Numbered from the stretch's first letter, positions 45,301-54,172 are shown. The stretch: DNA of 64,000 bases from Pseudomonas sp. SJZ074 (GCF_007828215.1 NZ_VIUE01000004.1:297341-361340); one strand, 5' to 3'. The notes: generated by a model not told the origin, from the sequence alone. Numbers and translations: made by a program.

Positions 45301-45413
45301 AACTGATCGCGAGATCAGTCGATAGTCCAGAAGGCCTTAGGTCGGACTTCTGGAGTATCTCCTCATCAGGCTAATCACGGTTTTTGACCCGGCTCCTTGC
45401 CGGGTCTTTTTTT
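45301..45413 (+). ncRNA. prrF: PrrF-type iron-responsive small RNA
   Basis: About 113 bases. It starts right after the Fur box and contains the conserved PrrF core that I recognise, including GGCCTTAGGTCGGACTTCTG and CTCCTCATCAGGCTAATCAC. It ends with the terminator stem GACCCGGC/GCCGGGTC and a T-run. A 5' hairpin (GATCGC-GA-... GATC region at 45305-45318) also fits. PrrF RNAs are made under iron starvation and, with Hfq, repress mRNAs of iron-containing proteins (sodB, succinate dehydrogenase, aconitase, katA and others). Confidence 0.92.
45386..45413 (+). terminator. Terminator of the PrrF-type RNA
   Basis: GACCCGGC ... GCCGGGTC stem followed by seven T. Confidence 0.9.
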
Positions 45414-45682
45414 GCCGATTTTCCGGTTTATGGCTTCGGCTTGGTGAGGTCTTTGACGGGCGCTACCGATTCGATGATGACGGTGATGATCCATTTACCA
45501 AAGCCCCCGCCACACCGGCAGAAACTAACGACAGCCAGCACTTGAGAATCAGCTGCGGACTCTCTAAGCTGCTTCTGCGTCCAGGGAGGACGCCCCCGGT
45601 CTCATGACGCAAATCGTCTCAATTTCCCCTTCCTTGCGTGTAAAGTAACGGCCATGGAACTCCTCTCAAAGGAATCGTGACC

Positions 45683-46828
45683 GTGGCTAAATCGTCTTTT
45701 GATATCAGCGCCAATTTCGACAGCGGCAACATCCAGGTCGTGGACATCAGCAATCCATTGCAATCGCTGCTGAAAATCCGCCCCGACACCCGCAGCGCCC
45801 ACTTCCAGTGGTTCCACTTCAAGGCCAGCGGCCTGCATGTGGGCCATGAATATTCCTTCCGCCTGCTCAACGCCAGTCAATCGACCTACAGCAAAGGGTG
45901 GCCGGGTTACCAAGCCGTAGCGTCCTACGATCACGTCAACTGGTTCCGTGTTCCTACTCAATTCGAAGGCGATTCCCTGCGTTTTTACCTGGAAGCCGAA
46001 CAGCCCCACGCCTGGTTCGCCTATTTCGAGCCCTACAGCCGTGGGCGCCATGACTGGCTGATCGAGCAGGCCCAGCACAAGGCCGGCACCGAGCTGCTGG
46101 CCATCGGTAAAAGCGTCGAGGGACGTGATATCCAGTTGCTGCGCAAGGGCAGCGGTGCCGAAGGCCGGCGCAAGGTCTGGATCATCGCCCAGCAGCACCC
46201 TGGCGAGCACATGGCCGAATGGTTCATGGAGGGCGTGATCGACCGCCTGCAGGATCAGGACGACGCCCAGCTGAACCGGTTGCTGGCCAAGGCCGATCTC
46301 TACCTGGTGCCGAACATGAACCCGGATGGCGCGTTCCATGGGCATCTGCGTACCAACGCCATGGGCCAGGACCTCAACCGCGCCTGGCAGGACGCCAGCC
46401 CGGAGATCAGCCCCGAAGTATTCTTCGTACAGCAGCAAATGGAAAAGTACGGCGTCGATCTGTTCCTCGACATCCACGGCGACGAGACCATCCCCCACGT
46501 TTTCACCGCCGGCAGCGAAGGCAACCCTGGCTACACTCCGCGCATTGCCAAGCTTGAGGAACGCTTTCGCAGCCACCTCAAGCATCAGACCAAGGACTTC
46601 CAGACCACCCATGGCTACACCCGCGATGAGCCGGGCCAGGCGAACATGACCTTGGCCTGCAACGCGGTCGGCCAGAAATACGACTGCCTCTCCCTGACCC
46701 TGGAAATGCCCTTCAAGGACCACGACGACCACCCGAACCCGCAGACCGGATGGTCCGGCAAGCGCTCGATGCAACTGGGCAAGGATGTGCTGAGCACGGT
46801 GGCGGATATGGTCGAGGAGTTGCGCTGA
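45683..46828 (+). CDS. M14-family zinc carboxypeptidase (cytosolic carboxypeptidase-like)
   Basis: A 381-aa protein with an N-terminal beta-sandwich pro-like domain (about 1-115) and an M14 peptidase domain. The zinc ligands are in QQHPGEHMAEW (His-x2-Glu) and LFLDIHGDE (His). NPDGAFHGHLRTNAMGQDLN carries the substrate Arg/Asn, and the catalytic Glu is in LTLEMPFKDH. This layout is that of cytosolic carboxypeptidases (CCP/AGBL) and their bacterial relatives. The start is a GTG (MAKSSFD) at good distance from AAAGGAA; another GTG two codons upstream is too close. No signal peptide. Monocistronic. Confidence 0.9.
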   Translation: MAKSSFDISANFDSGNIQVVDISNPLQSLLKIRPDTRSAHFQWFHFKASGLHVGHEYSFRLLNASQSTYSKGWPGYQAVASYDHVNWFRVPTQFEGDSLRFYLEAEQPHAWFAYFEPYSRGRHDWLIEQAQHKAGTELLAIGKSVEGRDIQLLRKGSGAEGRRKVWIIAQQHPGEHMAEWFMEGVIDRLQDQDDAQLNRLLAKADLYLVPNMNPDGAFHGHLRTNAMGQDLNRAWQDASPEISPEVFFVQQQMEKYGVDLFLDIHGDETIPHVFTAGSEGNPGYTPRIAKLEERFRSHLKHQTKDFQTTHGYTRDEPGQANMTLACNAVGQKYDCLSLTLEMPFKDHDDHPNPQTGWSGKRSMQLGKDVLSTVADMVEELR

Positions 46829-46847
46829 CCTTGTCGGATCCATTCAC

Positions 46848-46879
46848 CTGTGGTGAGGGGATTTATCCCCTGGCCACAG
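46848..46879. repeat. REP-like palindrome (TGTGGCGAGGGG family)
   Basis: CTGTGGTGAGGGGATTTATC and its complementary right half, between the carboxypeptidase and cytochrome b561 genes. Confidence 0.8.
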
Positions 46880-46909
46880 GTTTGTGTTTGCCTGTGCCCT
46901 ATCGAGGAC

Positions 46910-47449
46910 TCAAGCTTTATCGCGCCCACGCAACATACTGTCCAACACCTCGTCCCGCCGCACCCAGCCGTGAAACAGTGCCGCCGCCAGATGCACCAGC
47001 ACGGTCAGGAACAGCAGGTAGGCCAAGTACCCGTGGGCCTTGCGCAACCACGCGAACGTCTGAGCATTCGCCGGCAGAATCGAGGGCAGTTGCAGCGAGT
47101 TGCTAAGCATCACCGGGTCCCCCGCCGCAGAGATCATGCCCCAGCCCAATAACGGCAAGACCAGCATCAAGGCGTACAACAGGACATGGGAGGCCTTCGC
47201 CGCCAGTACCTGCCAGCCCGGCAAATCCCTCGGCAATGCCGGTGGGCGCGTGGTAAAGCGCACCGCCAGGCGCACGATCACCAGCAACAGAATCGCGATG
47301 CCCAGGGGCTTGTGCAACTGGAGCAGCCACTCATGGCGTTCGGACACCGAGGCCACCATGCCGGCGCCAATGAACAGCATGGCGATGATCATCATTGCCA
47401 TCAGCCAATGCAGCAGCCGGGCCAGGGGGGCGAAGTGACGGGGGTTCAT
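46910..47449 (-). CDS. Cytochrome b561
   Basis: A 179-aa four-helix diheme membrane protein. The heme-ligand histidines are in RLLHWLMAMMIIAMLF (helix 1), LLQLHKPLGIAILLL (helix 2) and near the C-terminus LFLTVLVHLAAALFHGW. It passes electrons from quinol to a periplasmic partner. Its start overlaps the stop of the catalase-type peroxidase gene by 4 bases, so the two probably form a membrane-bound quinol-peroxidase unit under the ECF-type promoter at 48582-48607. Confidence 0.9.
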   Translation of the reverse strand: MNPRHFAPLARLLHWLMAMMIIAMLFIGAGMVASVSERHEWLLQLHKPLGIAILLLVIVRLAVRFTTRPPALPRDLPGWQVLAAKASHVLLYALMLVLPLLGWGMISAAGDPVMLSNSLQLPSILPANAQTFAWLRKAHGYLAYLLFLTVLVHLAAALFHGWVRRDEVLDSMLRGRDKA

Positions 47450-48537
47450 GGGCGGGACTCCTGGGTGGCGGGCAACTGGCTCACTTCGCTGGTACGCCGC
47501 AGATAGGAATTGGCATACGCGGCGGAACGCGCGGCCAGCAGCGGGTCTTCGGAACCTTCGATACCGCTGGGCAGGATCAGCGGGTCATAGTTGATATCAC
47601 GGCATTCGCCGTTGTCCTGCGCCTGGGTACTCTCCAGCACCAGCGTACCGGCGTTGAGCACCTGGCGATCGATGGGCCATGGCTTGCTGGCGTCATTCAC
47701 CGGATCGCCAGGATTGGCCAGGGTGATGTTCAACCGCCAGCGCAACGGTCCGGCGGCGAGACGCTTGGTCAGGTCCTGCTCCAGGTAGTCAGCGCCCTGG
47801 GCGGCTGGCGCATCCGCCGCGTCGGCGGTCAACGGGACCACGCCCCAGCGCACCGCTTGACGTTGTCCGGCCGGATTGACCAGATAAAACGCATTGATGC
47901 CGTTGTAGGTTTCAGTGGCATAACTGGCCGACGGCTTGGCGGTCTTTATCCATTGCAGGAACGGCACGGCTTCCGGGTGAGCGGCAAAAAACGCCGGCAC
48001 CGCCGTCGGGTTCGGTTTCCCCGTGGCGGGGTCCGGAGACTGGGCCTGCTGGAACTGATAGAACGCTTCAGGCGTGCCCACCGGGAACACCGGCATGCTG
48101 TTCATGCCAGTACGCCACTGCTGGCCATTGGCTTGGGTGAAGCGCAGCGCCAGGCTGCGGATCGGTACGCTGCCGTCCGGCGCGTACGGGTTGCCGCTGG
48201 GCAAGGCGAAGCGTCCGACGACCGGCGTTCGTGCATCCATGAACACCTGGGCGCTGGAATAGGCCCGCGCCTCGCCGCTGCTTTCGAAATAACCGGCGAC
48301 ACAAACGCCCTTCGAGTGATTGCGTCGGAAGCCCGGATGAATCCCATTGTTCTTTTCCAGCACATTGACCAGTGCTTTAGGTGTCAGGCGCTGTGGGTCG
48401 AGGGTGCCGTTGACGTAGGCAAACGCCCCCGCCAATGCGGCAACAATCACTCCAATACCGCCCAGGCGCAGGGTCAGGCTGGCGGCACTCAACGGTGGCC
48501 GACCCGATGGGTCAGGTGAAGAGGAAGGATCAACCAT
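47446..48537 (-). CDS. Membrane-anchored catalase-family peroxidase (SrpA-like)
   Basis: A 363-aa heme protein about two-thirds the length of a normal catalase. One N-terminal transmembrane helix (about 22-43) anchors the catalase-like core in the periplasm. The distal His lies in FRRNHSKGVCVAGYF and the proximal heme Tyr probably in RSAAYANSYLRR. Such catalase-related peroxidases use organic or electron-carrier reductants rather than dismutating peroxide. The translationally coupled cytochrome b561 is the likely electron donor. Transcribed divergently from the ECF sigma gene. Confidence 0.9.
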   Translation of the reverse strand: MVDPSSSPDPSGRPPLSAASLTLRLGGIGVIVAALAGAFAYVNGTLDPQRLTPKALVNVLEKNNGIHPGFRRNHSKGVCVAGYFESSGEARAYSSAQVFMDARTPVVGRFALPSGNPYAPDGSVPIRSLALRFTQANGQQWRTGMNSMPVFPVGTPEAFYQFQQAQSPDPATGKPNPTAVPAFFAAHPEAVPFLQWIKTAKPSASYATETYNGINAFYLVNPAGQRQAVRWGVVPLTADAADAPAAQGADYLEQDLTKRLAAGPLRWRLNITLANPGDPVNDASKPWPIDRQVLNAGTLVLESTQAQDNGECRDINYDPLILPSGIEGSEDPLLAARSAAYANSYLRRTSEVSQLPATQESRP

Positions 48538-48581
48538 GACGAAGCTCCAAGGCTCAAGGCCATTTGAGGAAAGGACCCGTC

Positions 48582-48607
48582 AGACGAAGGCCCGATGGTT
48601 TTATTCC
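48582..48607 (-). promoter_or_regulatory. ECF-type promoter for the peroxidase-cytochrome b561 operon
   Basis: On the minus strand: GGAATAA, 14-base spacer, CGTCT. It is an exact match in both elements and spacing to the promoter facing the sigma gene at 48636. Confidence 0.8.
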
Positions 48608-48635
48608 CATGCCTCGTATTTATTTTTCCTACGCT

Positions 48636-48661
48636 GGAATAATCTCGTTCGGGGAACGTCT
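48636..48661 (+). promoter_or_regulatory. ECF-type promoter for the sigma/anti-sigma operon
   Basis: GGAATAA (48636-48642), 14-base spacer, CGTCT (48657-48661), 44 bases before the sigma start. Twin of the promoter at 48582; indicates autoregulation. Confidence 0.8.
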
Positions 48662-48704
48662 TTCCAGTCTTACTCAGCGAAGGCTCACCGGACGCCAAAC
48701 GCCC

Positions 48705-49211
48705 ATGAACGAACTCGATGACCAGTTGCGCATGCTCATCCCCCGACTACGGCGGTTTGCCGTGTCGCTGACGCGCAACCCCAGCAATGCCGACGACCTG
48801 GTGCAGACGTGCCTGGAGCGGGCCTTGTCAAAATGGAACGACAAACGTCCGGACGGCGATTTACGGGCCTGGCTGTTTTCCATCCTGTACCGGCAATTTC
48901 TCGATGGACATCGCCGGTCCCGACGCTATGCCCGCATGCTGGAGTTCTTCACCGGTCGCGACGAGACGCACCCCTCGGCCGAGCGCAGCGTGATCGCCCA
49001 ATCGTCCTTGCAGGCCTTCGACCAACTCACCACCGAGCAGCGAGCGCTGCTGCTGTGGGTATCGGTGGAAGGCTTGAGCTACCAACAAGTCGCCGACATC
49101 CTCGGCGTGCCGACCGGCACTGTCATGTCACGCCTGTCCCGCGCCCGCCAGGCCTTGCGCCAACTCAGCGAAGGCGAAATCACCCGCCCCACCCTGCGGA
49201 TACTCAAATGA
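48705..49211 (+). CDS. ECF RNA polymerase sigma factor
   Basis: A 168-aa sigma factor with region 2 (about 8-73; NPSNADDLVQTCLERALSKW and RAWLFSILYRQFLDGHRR) and region 4 (about 108-158; LTTEQRALLLWVSVEGLSYQ and GTVMSRLSRARQAL). The frame is open upstream, but MNELDDQL is the natural start. Its stop overlaps the anti-sigma start (ATGA). Matched promoters on both sides of the intergenic region show it probably controls itself and the catalase-type peroxidase operon, so it likely responds to oxidative or redox stress. Confidence 0.93.
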   Translation: MNELDDQLRMLIPRLRRFAVSLTRNPSNADDLVQTCLERALSKWNDKRPDGDLRAWLFSILYRQFLDGHRRSRRYARMLEFFTGRDETHPSAERSVIAQSSLQAFDQLTTEQRALLLWVSVEGLSYQQVADILGVPTGTVMSRLSRARQALRQLSEGEITRPTLRILK

Positions 49212-49960
49212 TCAGCATGCCCCCCAGCGACCGCGACCTGCACGCCTATGTCGATCGCCAATTGAGCGAAGCCGACCAGCACCTGATGGACACCTACCTG
49301 GGCAGCCACCCCGACGTCGCTGCCCAGGTCCGGGCCTGGCAACAGGACGCGTTGCGCCTGCGCACGGCCCTGAGTGGCGCCTTGCAACAACCGGTCAACC
49401 CAGCGCTCGACCCGGCCTTGATCCGCCAACGGCTCAAACATCGCTCACGCCGCCACCTGGCCAGCGCCGCGATGTTACTGCTGGCCGTCAGCGTGGGCGG
49501 TTTCGGTGGCTGGCAGGCCCGTCAAATGACTCTCCTCAGCGCCGCCCAACCCATGGCTGACGCCCTGCAAGCCTATCGGCTGTTTGCCCAGCAAGGCATT
49601 TTGCCGGCCGATTACCAGACGGGTGATGAACGCAGCATGCAAGGCTGGCTCGACCGTTACTTCAGCCACGCCAATCGCCTGCCGGATCTTTCCGGCGCCG
49701 GCTTCAAGCCGGTCAGCGGCCGCTTGCTCAGCACCGAGCAGGGCGCGGCGGCGATGATCGTCTACCAGGACGAAAGCGGTCAGAAAATCAGCTTCTACGT
49801 GCGCCCACCGGGGCCCAGGAATTTTCTCCTGCCCCGCGGCAGCCGGCGCGACGGCGAATTGCAGGCCGAATACTGGTCCGGGCCGGGATACAACTATGCG
49901 ATGGTGATCCCCAGTGACATGCCGGCTGCCCAACAACTCAAGCAGACCCTGGACTTCTGA
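49208..49960 (+). CDS. Membrane anti-sigma factor
   Basis: A 250-aa protein. The cytoplasmic N-terminal anti-sigma domain (about 1-75; DLHAYVDRQLSEADQHLMDTY) is of the zinc-less RskA/FecR-like short type. One transmembrane helix follows at about 83-102, then a periplasmic domain (about 105-245) that senses the signal. The start ATG overlaps the sigma stop. It should hold the ECF factor at the membrane until stress. No His-x3-Cys-x2-Cys ZAS motif is present. Confidence 0.9.
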   Translation: MISMPPSDRDLHAYVDRQLSEADQHLMDTYLGSHPDVAAQVRAWQQDALRLRTALSGALQQPVNPALDPALIRQRLKHRSRRHLASAAMLLLAVSVGGFGGWQARQMTLLSAAQPMADALQAYRLFAQQGILPADYQTGDERSMQGWLDRYFSHANRLPDLSGAGFKPVSGRLLSTEQGAAAMIVYQDESGQKISFYVRPPGPRNFLLPRGSRRDGELQAEYWSGPGYNYAMVIPSDMPAAQQLKQTLDF

Positions 49961-49975
49961 TCACCGCCAGGCCCT

Positions 49976-50065
49976 TGTGGGAGCGGGCTTGCTCGCGAAG
50001 ACGGCGGTTCAGTCGACATTGATGTTGGATGTCTGTCCGCTTTCGCGAGCAAGCCCGCTCCCACA
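49976..50065. repeat. REP pair (BIME)
   Basis: TGTGGGAGCGGGCTTGCTCG at 49976 and an inverted copy ending at 50065, between convergent genes. Confidence 0.9.
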
Positions 50066-50092
50066 AGGGCCAATCTGGAACCTTAAATTTGC

Positions 50093-50929
50093 TCACCCCT
50101 GCCCAAACACCTGCGAAGGTCGGCGCAGCAACGGGTCGAACGGGTTGATCCGTGGACCGATCAACGCCGCCTCGCGCTTGAGCATCTCCACCACCGTCGG
50201 CAGGCGATCCGGCCCCAAGCGGTCACTGATGGTCGCCACACTCAAGGCCGCCACGGCACGGCCGTCGCGATCCAGGATCGGCACCGCCACCCCGGCCATC
50301 CCCTGCAACACGCCGGTGTTGCGTCCGGCGTAGCCCAGGCTGCGCACATTCTCCACTTCCGCGCGCAGGAAGACTTCGTCGTACAAATGAAAATCCTTGA
50401 GCCGCGGCAGGTTGTAGTGAATCACCGTGTCGCGCTCCTCCTCGGGCAGGAACGCCAGGATCGCCAGGCTACCCTGGCCCACGCCCAACGCCACCCGGCC
50501 GCCGATATCGCCGGTAAAGGTGCGGATCGGGAATGGCCCTTCGCTGCGATCCAGGCAGATCGCATCGAAGCCGCTGCGCGCCAGCAGGAACAATGAGTCG
50601 CCCAGGGACGCCGACAGCCGCAGCATGGCCGGTCGCGCCAGTTCACGCAGGTTGCCGGTGTTCCCGGCACGGGCGGCCAGGGCGAAAAAGTCCAGGCTCA
50701 GGCGATAACGTTTGCTGCGCCCATCCTGCTCGACCATGCCCTCGTCCATCAGGCTGCGCAGCAGGCGATGGGTGGTCGGCTGGGACAGGCCAATGCGCTG
50801 GGCCAGTTGCGTTACCCGCTCCCCGCCTTCAGCGGTGTCACCCAGGCTGCGCAACACGGCGAACAACCTGGAGACGGCGCCAACCCCGACTTTGCTTTTT
50901 TCGATATTCCGATCAATGGAATTATTCAT
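50093..50929 (-). CDS. IclR family transcriptional regulator
   Basis: A 278-aa regulator. The N-terminal winged helix (about 15-75) contains RVTQLAQRIGLSQPTTHRLL, and the C-terminal effector domain (about 90-260) contains RFTG-type FTGDIGGRVALGVGQGSLAI and GVAVPILDRDGRAVAALSVA. It is divergent from the ABC transporter/dehydrogenase operon across 250 bases and is its likely controller. An inverted repeat TCAAT-N6-ATTGA (50945-50960) lies just before its start. Confidence 0.92.
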   Translation of the reverse strand: MNNSIDRNIEKSKVGVGAVSRLFAVLRSLGDTAEGGERVTQLAQRIGLSQPTTHRLLRSLMDEGMVEQDGRSKRYRLSLDFFALAARAGNTGNLRELARPAMLRLSASLGDSLFLLARSGFDAICLDRSEGPFPIRTFTGDIGGRVALGVGQGSLAILAFLPEEERDTVIHYNLPRLKDFHLYDEVFLRAEVENVRSLGYAGRNTGVLQGMAGVAVPILDRDGRAVAALSVATISDRLGPDRLPTVVEMLKREAALIGPRINPFDPLLRRPSQVFGQG

Positions 50930-50944
50930 TCTATTTTTTACTCA

Positions 50945-50960
50945 TCAATTCACTGATTGA
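50945..50960. promoter_or_regulatory. Candidate IclR operator
   Basis: Inverted repeat TCAAT-tcactg-ATTGA, 15 bases before the iclR-type start, in the shared divergent promoter region. Inference from position and symmetry. Confidence 0.4.
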
Positions 50961-51181
50961 ATGAAACTGAAAATAGTCATCGTCTCAGTGAAACAGGCCA
51001 TTGAGCCCATCCTATTCTTCGTCCTACTCTGCGTCCATACAGGGGCGATTCGAACAACAGCGGCAGCCGATCCAGGTCGAGCGCCAACGCACCGAGTGTC
51101 CTGCGTCACCCCTTCGTATCTGCCCTTACAAAAAAAGCGCGCCTCACGGCGACGCATAACAATCTCAGGTGGAACGCAGTC

Positions 51182-52207
51182 ATGGCTTTCGTGCAACTTG
51201 AAAACTTGAGTAAACGCTACGGCGACATCGACGCCGTGGTGGCCACCAACCTCGCCGTGGAAAAGAGCGAGTTCGTCTCGCTGCTGGGCCCTTCCGGTTG
51301 CGGCAAGACCACCACCCTGCAAATGATCGCTGGCTTCGTCGAGGTCAGCAGCGGGCGCATCCTGCTGGACGGCCGCGACATCACCCACGCCAAGCCCGCC
51401 AGCCGGGGCCTGGGTGTGGTGTTCCAGAGTTATGCGCTGTTCCCCCACATGAGCGTCCGGGACAACGTCGCTTTCGGCCTGCGCATGCGCAAGGTGCCGG
51501 CCAGCGAGCTCCAGCAACGGGTGGACCGGGTGCTGAAGCTGGTGCGCCTGGACCGGCATGCCGAGCGCTATCCCCGGGAGCTCTCGGGCGGCCAGCGTCA
51601 GCGCGTGGCGTTGGCCCGGGCGCTGGTGATCGAACCGCCGGTGCTGTTGCTCGACGAACCGCTGTCCAACCTCGACGCCAACCTGCGCGAAGAGATGCAA
51701 TTCGAAATCCGCCGCATTCAGCGGGAAGTCGGCATCACCACGCTGATGGTCACCCACGACCAGTCCGAAGCGCTGTCTATCAGTGACCGGGTCGTAGTGA
51801 TGCAAGCCGGGCGCATCACCCAGATCGATACGCCCTACACCCTTTACGAACACCCGCGTACCACCTTCATTTCCGGCTTTGTCGGCAAGGCCAACCTGCT
51901 GCCCGGCGAACGCGACAGCGCCGGCATCGTTCAAGCCTGTCAGCCGGGCCAGGGCGAACTGACCCTGAGCCTGCGCCCGGAAAAGATCGACCTGTGCGCC
52001 GCCGGCGCGGGCCGCTTGCAAGGCACAATCGTCAGCCGTTTCTTCCTCGGCAGCCAATGGTTGTATGGCGTCTCGACCGGCCTGGGCGAACTCTGCGTGG
52101 TGCGTCGAAATGACGGCAGCGCACCGATGGCCGAAGGCACGGCAGTGGGCCTGGACTGGGATCCGGCGCTGCTGCGGGTGCTGAGTGTCGATGAGGTGCC
52201 GGCATGA
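51182..52207 (+). CDS. ABC transporter ATP-binding protein (spermidine/putrescine type)
   Basis: A 341-aa ATPase of the PotA-type. Walker A is GPSGCGKTT, the Q-loop is VVFQSYALFPHM, the signature is LSGGQRQRVALARAL, Walker B is VLLLDEPLSNLDANLR and the switch His lies in VTHDQSEAL. A C-terminal TOBE domain (about 260-335) is present. It energises import through the two permeases that follow, with a 4-base overlap to the first. First gene of the operon opposite the IclR regulator. Confidence 0.93.
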   Translation: MAFVQLENLSKRYGDIDAVVATNLAVEKSEFVSLLGPSGCGKTTTLQMIAGFVEVSSGRILLDGRDITHAKPASRGLGVVFQSYALFPHMSVRDNVAFGLRMRKVPASELQQRVDRVLKLVRLDRHAERYPRELSGGQRQRVALARALVIEPPVLLLDEPLSNLDANLREEMQFEIRRIQREVGITTLMVTHDQSEALSISDRVVVMQAGRITQIDTPYTLYEHPRTTFISGFVGKANLLPGERDSAGIVQACQPGQGELTLSLRPEKIDLCAAGAGRLQGTIVSRFFLGSQWLYGVSTGLGELCVVRRNDGSAPMAEGTAVGLDWDPALLRVLSVDEVPA

Positions 52208-53073
52208 AGCGGCTGGACGGAATGCGCCGGGGCCGACAAGGCTATCTGATGTCCGCACCGGCCCTGGCCCTGTACCTGGGTTTGCTGGTGATTCCCCTGG
52301 GGCTGACGCTGGTGCTGTCGTTCAACGTTTTCGACTACGGGTCGGGCATCGACAGCCACGCGTACACCCTCGATCACTACATCAGCTTGCTGGGCGATTC
52401 GTATTTCTACGAGATCTTTTTGCGCACCTTCTGGATCAGTGCGCTGACCACGCTGTTGTGCGTGCTGATCGGCGTACCCGAAGCGTACGTGCTCAGCCGT
52501 ATGGGCGCGCCATGGCGCTCGATTTTCCTGATCCTGATCCTCACCCCGTTGCTGATCTCGGTGGTGGTGCGGGCCTTCGGCTGGAGCCTGCTGCTGGGCG
52601 CCGACGGGTTGGTCAACCAGACGCTGCAAGCGTTCGGTGGCGCGCCGATGAAGTTGCTCTATACGCCATTCGCCGTGGTCATCGCCCTGGTCCACGTGAT
52701 GCTGCCGTTCATGATCATTCCGGTCTGGACCTCATTGCAGAAACTCGACCCGGCCGCCGAACAGGCCGCGCTGTCCCTGGGGGCCAGCCAGTTCACGGTG
52801 ATCCGTAAGGTGGTGCTGCCGCAGATCATGCCCGGCGTGTTGTCCGGCACCCTGATTGTGTTCGGCCTGGCCGCCAGCTCCTTCGCCATTCCCGGGCTGC
52901 TTGGCGGACGCCGCTTGAAGATGGTCGCCACGCTGATCTACGACCAGTACCTGTCGGAACTCAACTGGCCCATGGGCGCCGCCATCGCCATTGCGCTGTT
53001 GCTGCTCAACCTGCTGATCATGCTGTCGTGGAACCGCATGATCGAAGGCCGCTACAAGAAGTCATTGGGGTAA
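52204..53073 (+). CDS. ABC transporter permease (PotB-like)
   Basis: A 289-aa inner-membrane permease with about six helices. The coupling EAA loop is EQAALSLGASQFTVIRKVVLP. The first helix starts at LALYLGLLVIPLGLTLVLSF. It is paired with the next gene as the two transmembrane subunits of a spermidine/putrescine-type importer. Its start overlaps the ATPase stop. Confidence 0.93.
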   Translation: MKRLDGMRRGRQGYLMSAPALALYLGLLVIPLGLTLVLSFNVFDYGSGIDSHAYTLDHYISLLGDSYFYEIFLRTFWISALTTLLCVLIGVPEAYVLSRMGAPWRSIFLILILTPLLISVVVRAFGWSLLLGADGLVNQTLQAFGGAPMKLLYTPFAVVIALVHVMLPFMIIPVWTSLQKLDPAAEQAALSLGASQFTVIRKVVLPQIMPGVLSGTLIVFGLAASSFAIPGLLGGRRLKMVATLIYDQYLSELNWPMGAAIAIALLLLNLLIMLSWNRMIEGRYKKSLG

Positions 53074-53079
53074 CTCATC

Positions 53080-53874
53080 ATGTCCAGGAACGGTCCTTTC
53101 GCCCTGTTGTTTCACGCCTTGGTCGTAGCGTTCATGCTGGCGCCGCTGGTGGTGGTCTGTCTTGTCGCCTTCACGCCGGAAAACACCCTGAGCCTGCCGA
53201 CCACGGAGTTCTCGCTGCGCTGGTTCCGCGCCGTGTTCGAACGCGCGGACTTCGTCGATGCGTTCTACAACAGCCTGGCCCTGGCGTTCTGTGCGGCCTC
53301 GCTGGCGACGTTGATCGCGGTACCGGCGGCGCTGGCAATCACCCGCCTCGAATTTCCCGGCCGGGATGTTTTCAATGGCCTGTTCCTGTCACCGATCATC
53401 ATTCCGCACCTGGTGCTGGGTGTGGCACTGCTGCGGTTGTTTGCGCTGATGGGGGTCAATGGCAACTTCACCTGGCTGATCTTCGCCCACGTACTGGTCA
53501 TCACGCCCTATGTGTTGCGCCTGGTGCTGGCGTCGGCCATCGGCCTGGACCGCAGCGCCGAACAGGCCGCGCAATCCCTGGGCGCCGGGCGCTTCACGCT
53601 GTTCCGGCAGATCACCCTGCCGATGATCCTGCCCGGGGTCGCCGGAGGCTGGTTGCTGGCGTTCATCAACAGTTTCGATGAAGTCACCCTGTCGATCTTT
53701 GTCACGTCACCGGCGACGCAAACCCTGCCGGTGCGCATGTATGTGTACGCCACCGAATCCATCGACCCGATGATGGCGGCGGTGTCGGCACTGGTCATCG
53801 CGCTTACCGCGCTGACCATGATTCTGCTCGACCGGGTCTATGGCCTGGATCGGGTTCTGGTGGGCAAACAATGA
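53080..53874 (+). CDS. ABC transporter permease (PotC-like)
   Basis: A 264-aa permease with about six helices and the EAA loop EQAAQSLGAGRFTLFRQITL. The N-terminal helix is FHALVVAFMLAPLVVVCLVA. Second membrane subunit of the importer. It begins 6 bases after its partner and ends 7 bases before the 2Fe-2S subunit gene, linking transport with the oxidase. Confidence 0.93.
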   Translation: MSRNGPFALLFHALVVAFMLAPLVVVCLVAFTPENTLSLPTTEFSLRWFRAVFERADFVDAFYNSLALAFCAASLATLIAVPAALAITRLEFPGRDVFNGLFLSPIIIPHLVLGVALLRLFALMGVNGNFTWLIFAHVLVITPYVLRLVLASAIGLDRSAEQAAQSLGAGRFTLFRQITLPMILPGVAGGWLLAFINSFDEVTLSIFVTSPATQTLPVRMYVYATESIDPMMAAVSALVIALTALTMILLDRVYGLDRVLVGKQ

Positions 53875-53881
53875 GGGCACC

Positions 53882-54172
53882 ATGGCGCTGCTGAAACGAC
53901 TGGCCGAAGGCGACCGCCCGGCCCTGGACTTTACCCTCGACGGCCAACCGGCCACCGGCCTGTCGGGCGATACGCTGCTGACCGCCGTGCTGACCTGCGG
54001 CGACCACCTGCGCGGCAGCGATTTCAGCGCCGAACCCCGGGCGGGGTTCTGCCTGATGGGCGCCTGCCAGGACTGCTGGGTGCGCCTCGGCGACGGCCGC
54101 CGCGTCCGCGCCTGCGCCACCCTGCTCGAAGCCGGCCAGCAAATCACCCGCGAACCGGGGCGCCAGGTATGA
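53882..54172 (+). CDS. 2Fe-2S subunit of heterotrimeric FAD dehydrogenase (HcnA/OoxA gamma-type)
   Basis: A 96-aa ferredoxin-like protein. Four cysteines, Cys57, Cys62, Cys65 and Cys78, give the C-x4-C-x2-C-x12-C plant-type 2Fe-2S pattern (GFCLMGACQDCWVRLGDG). It corresponds to the small subunit of opine oxidases, D-hydroxyproline dehydrogenase and HCN synthase. It passes electrons between the FAD subunits encoded downstream. It is separated from them by 620 bases of REP array. Confidence 0.88.
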   Translation: MALLKRLAEGDRPALDFTLDGQPATGLSGDTLLTAVLTCGDHLRGSDFSAEPRAGFCLMGACQDCWVRLGDGRRVRACATLLEAGQQITREPGRQV

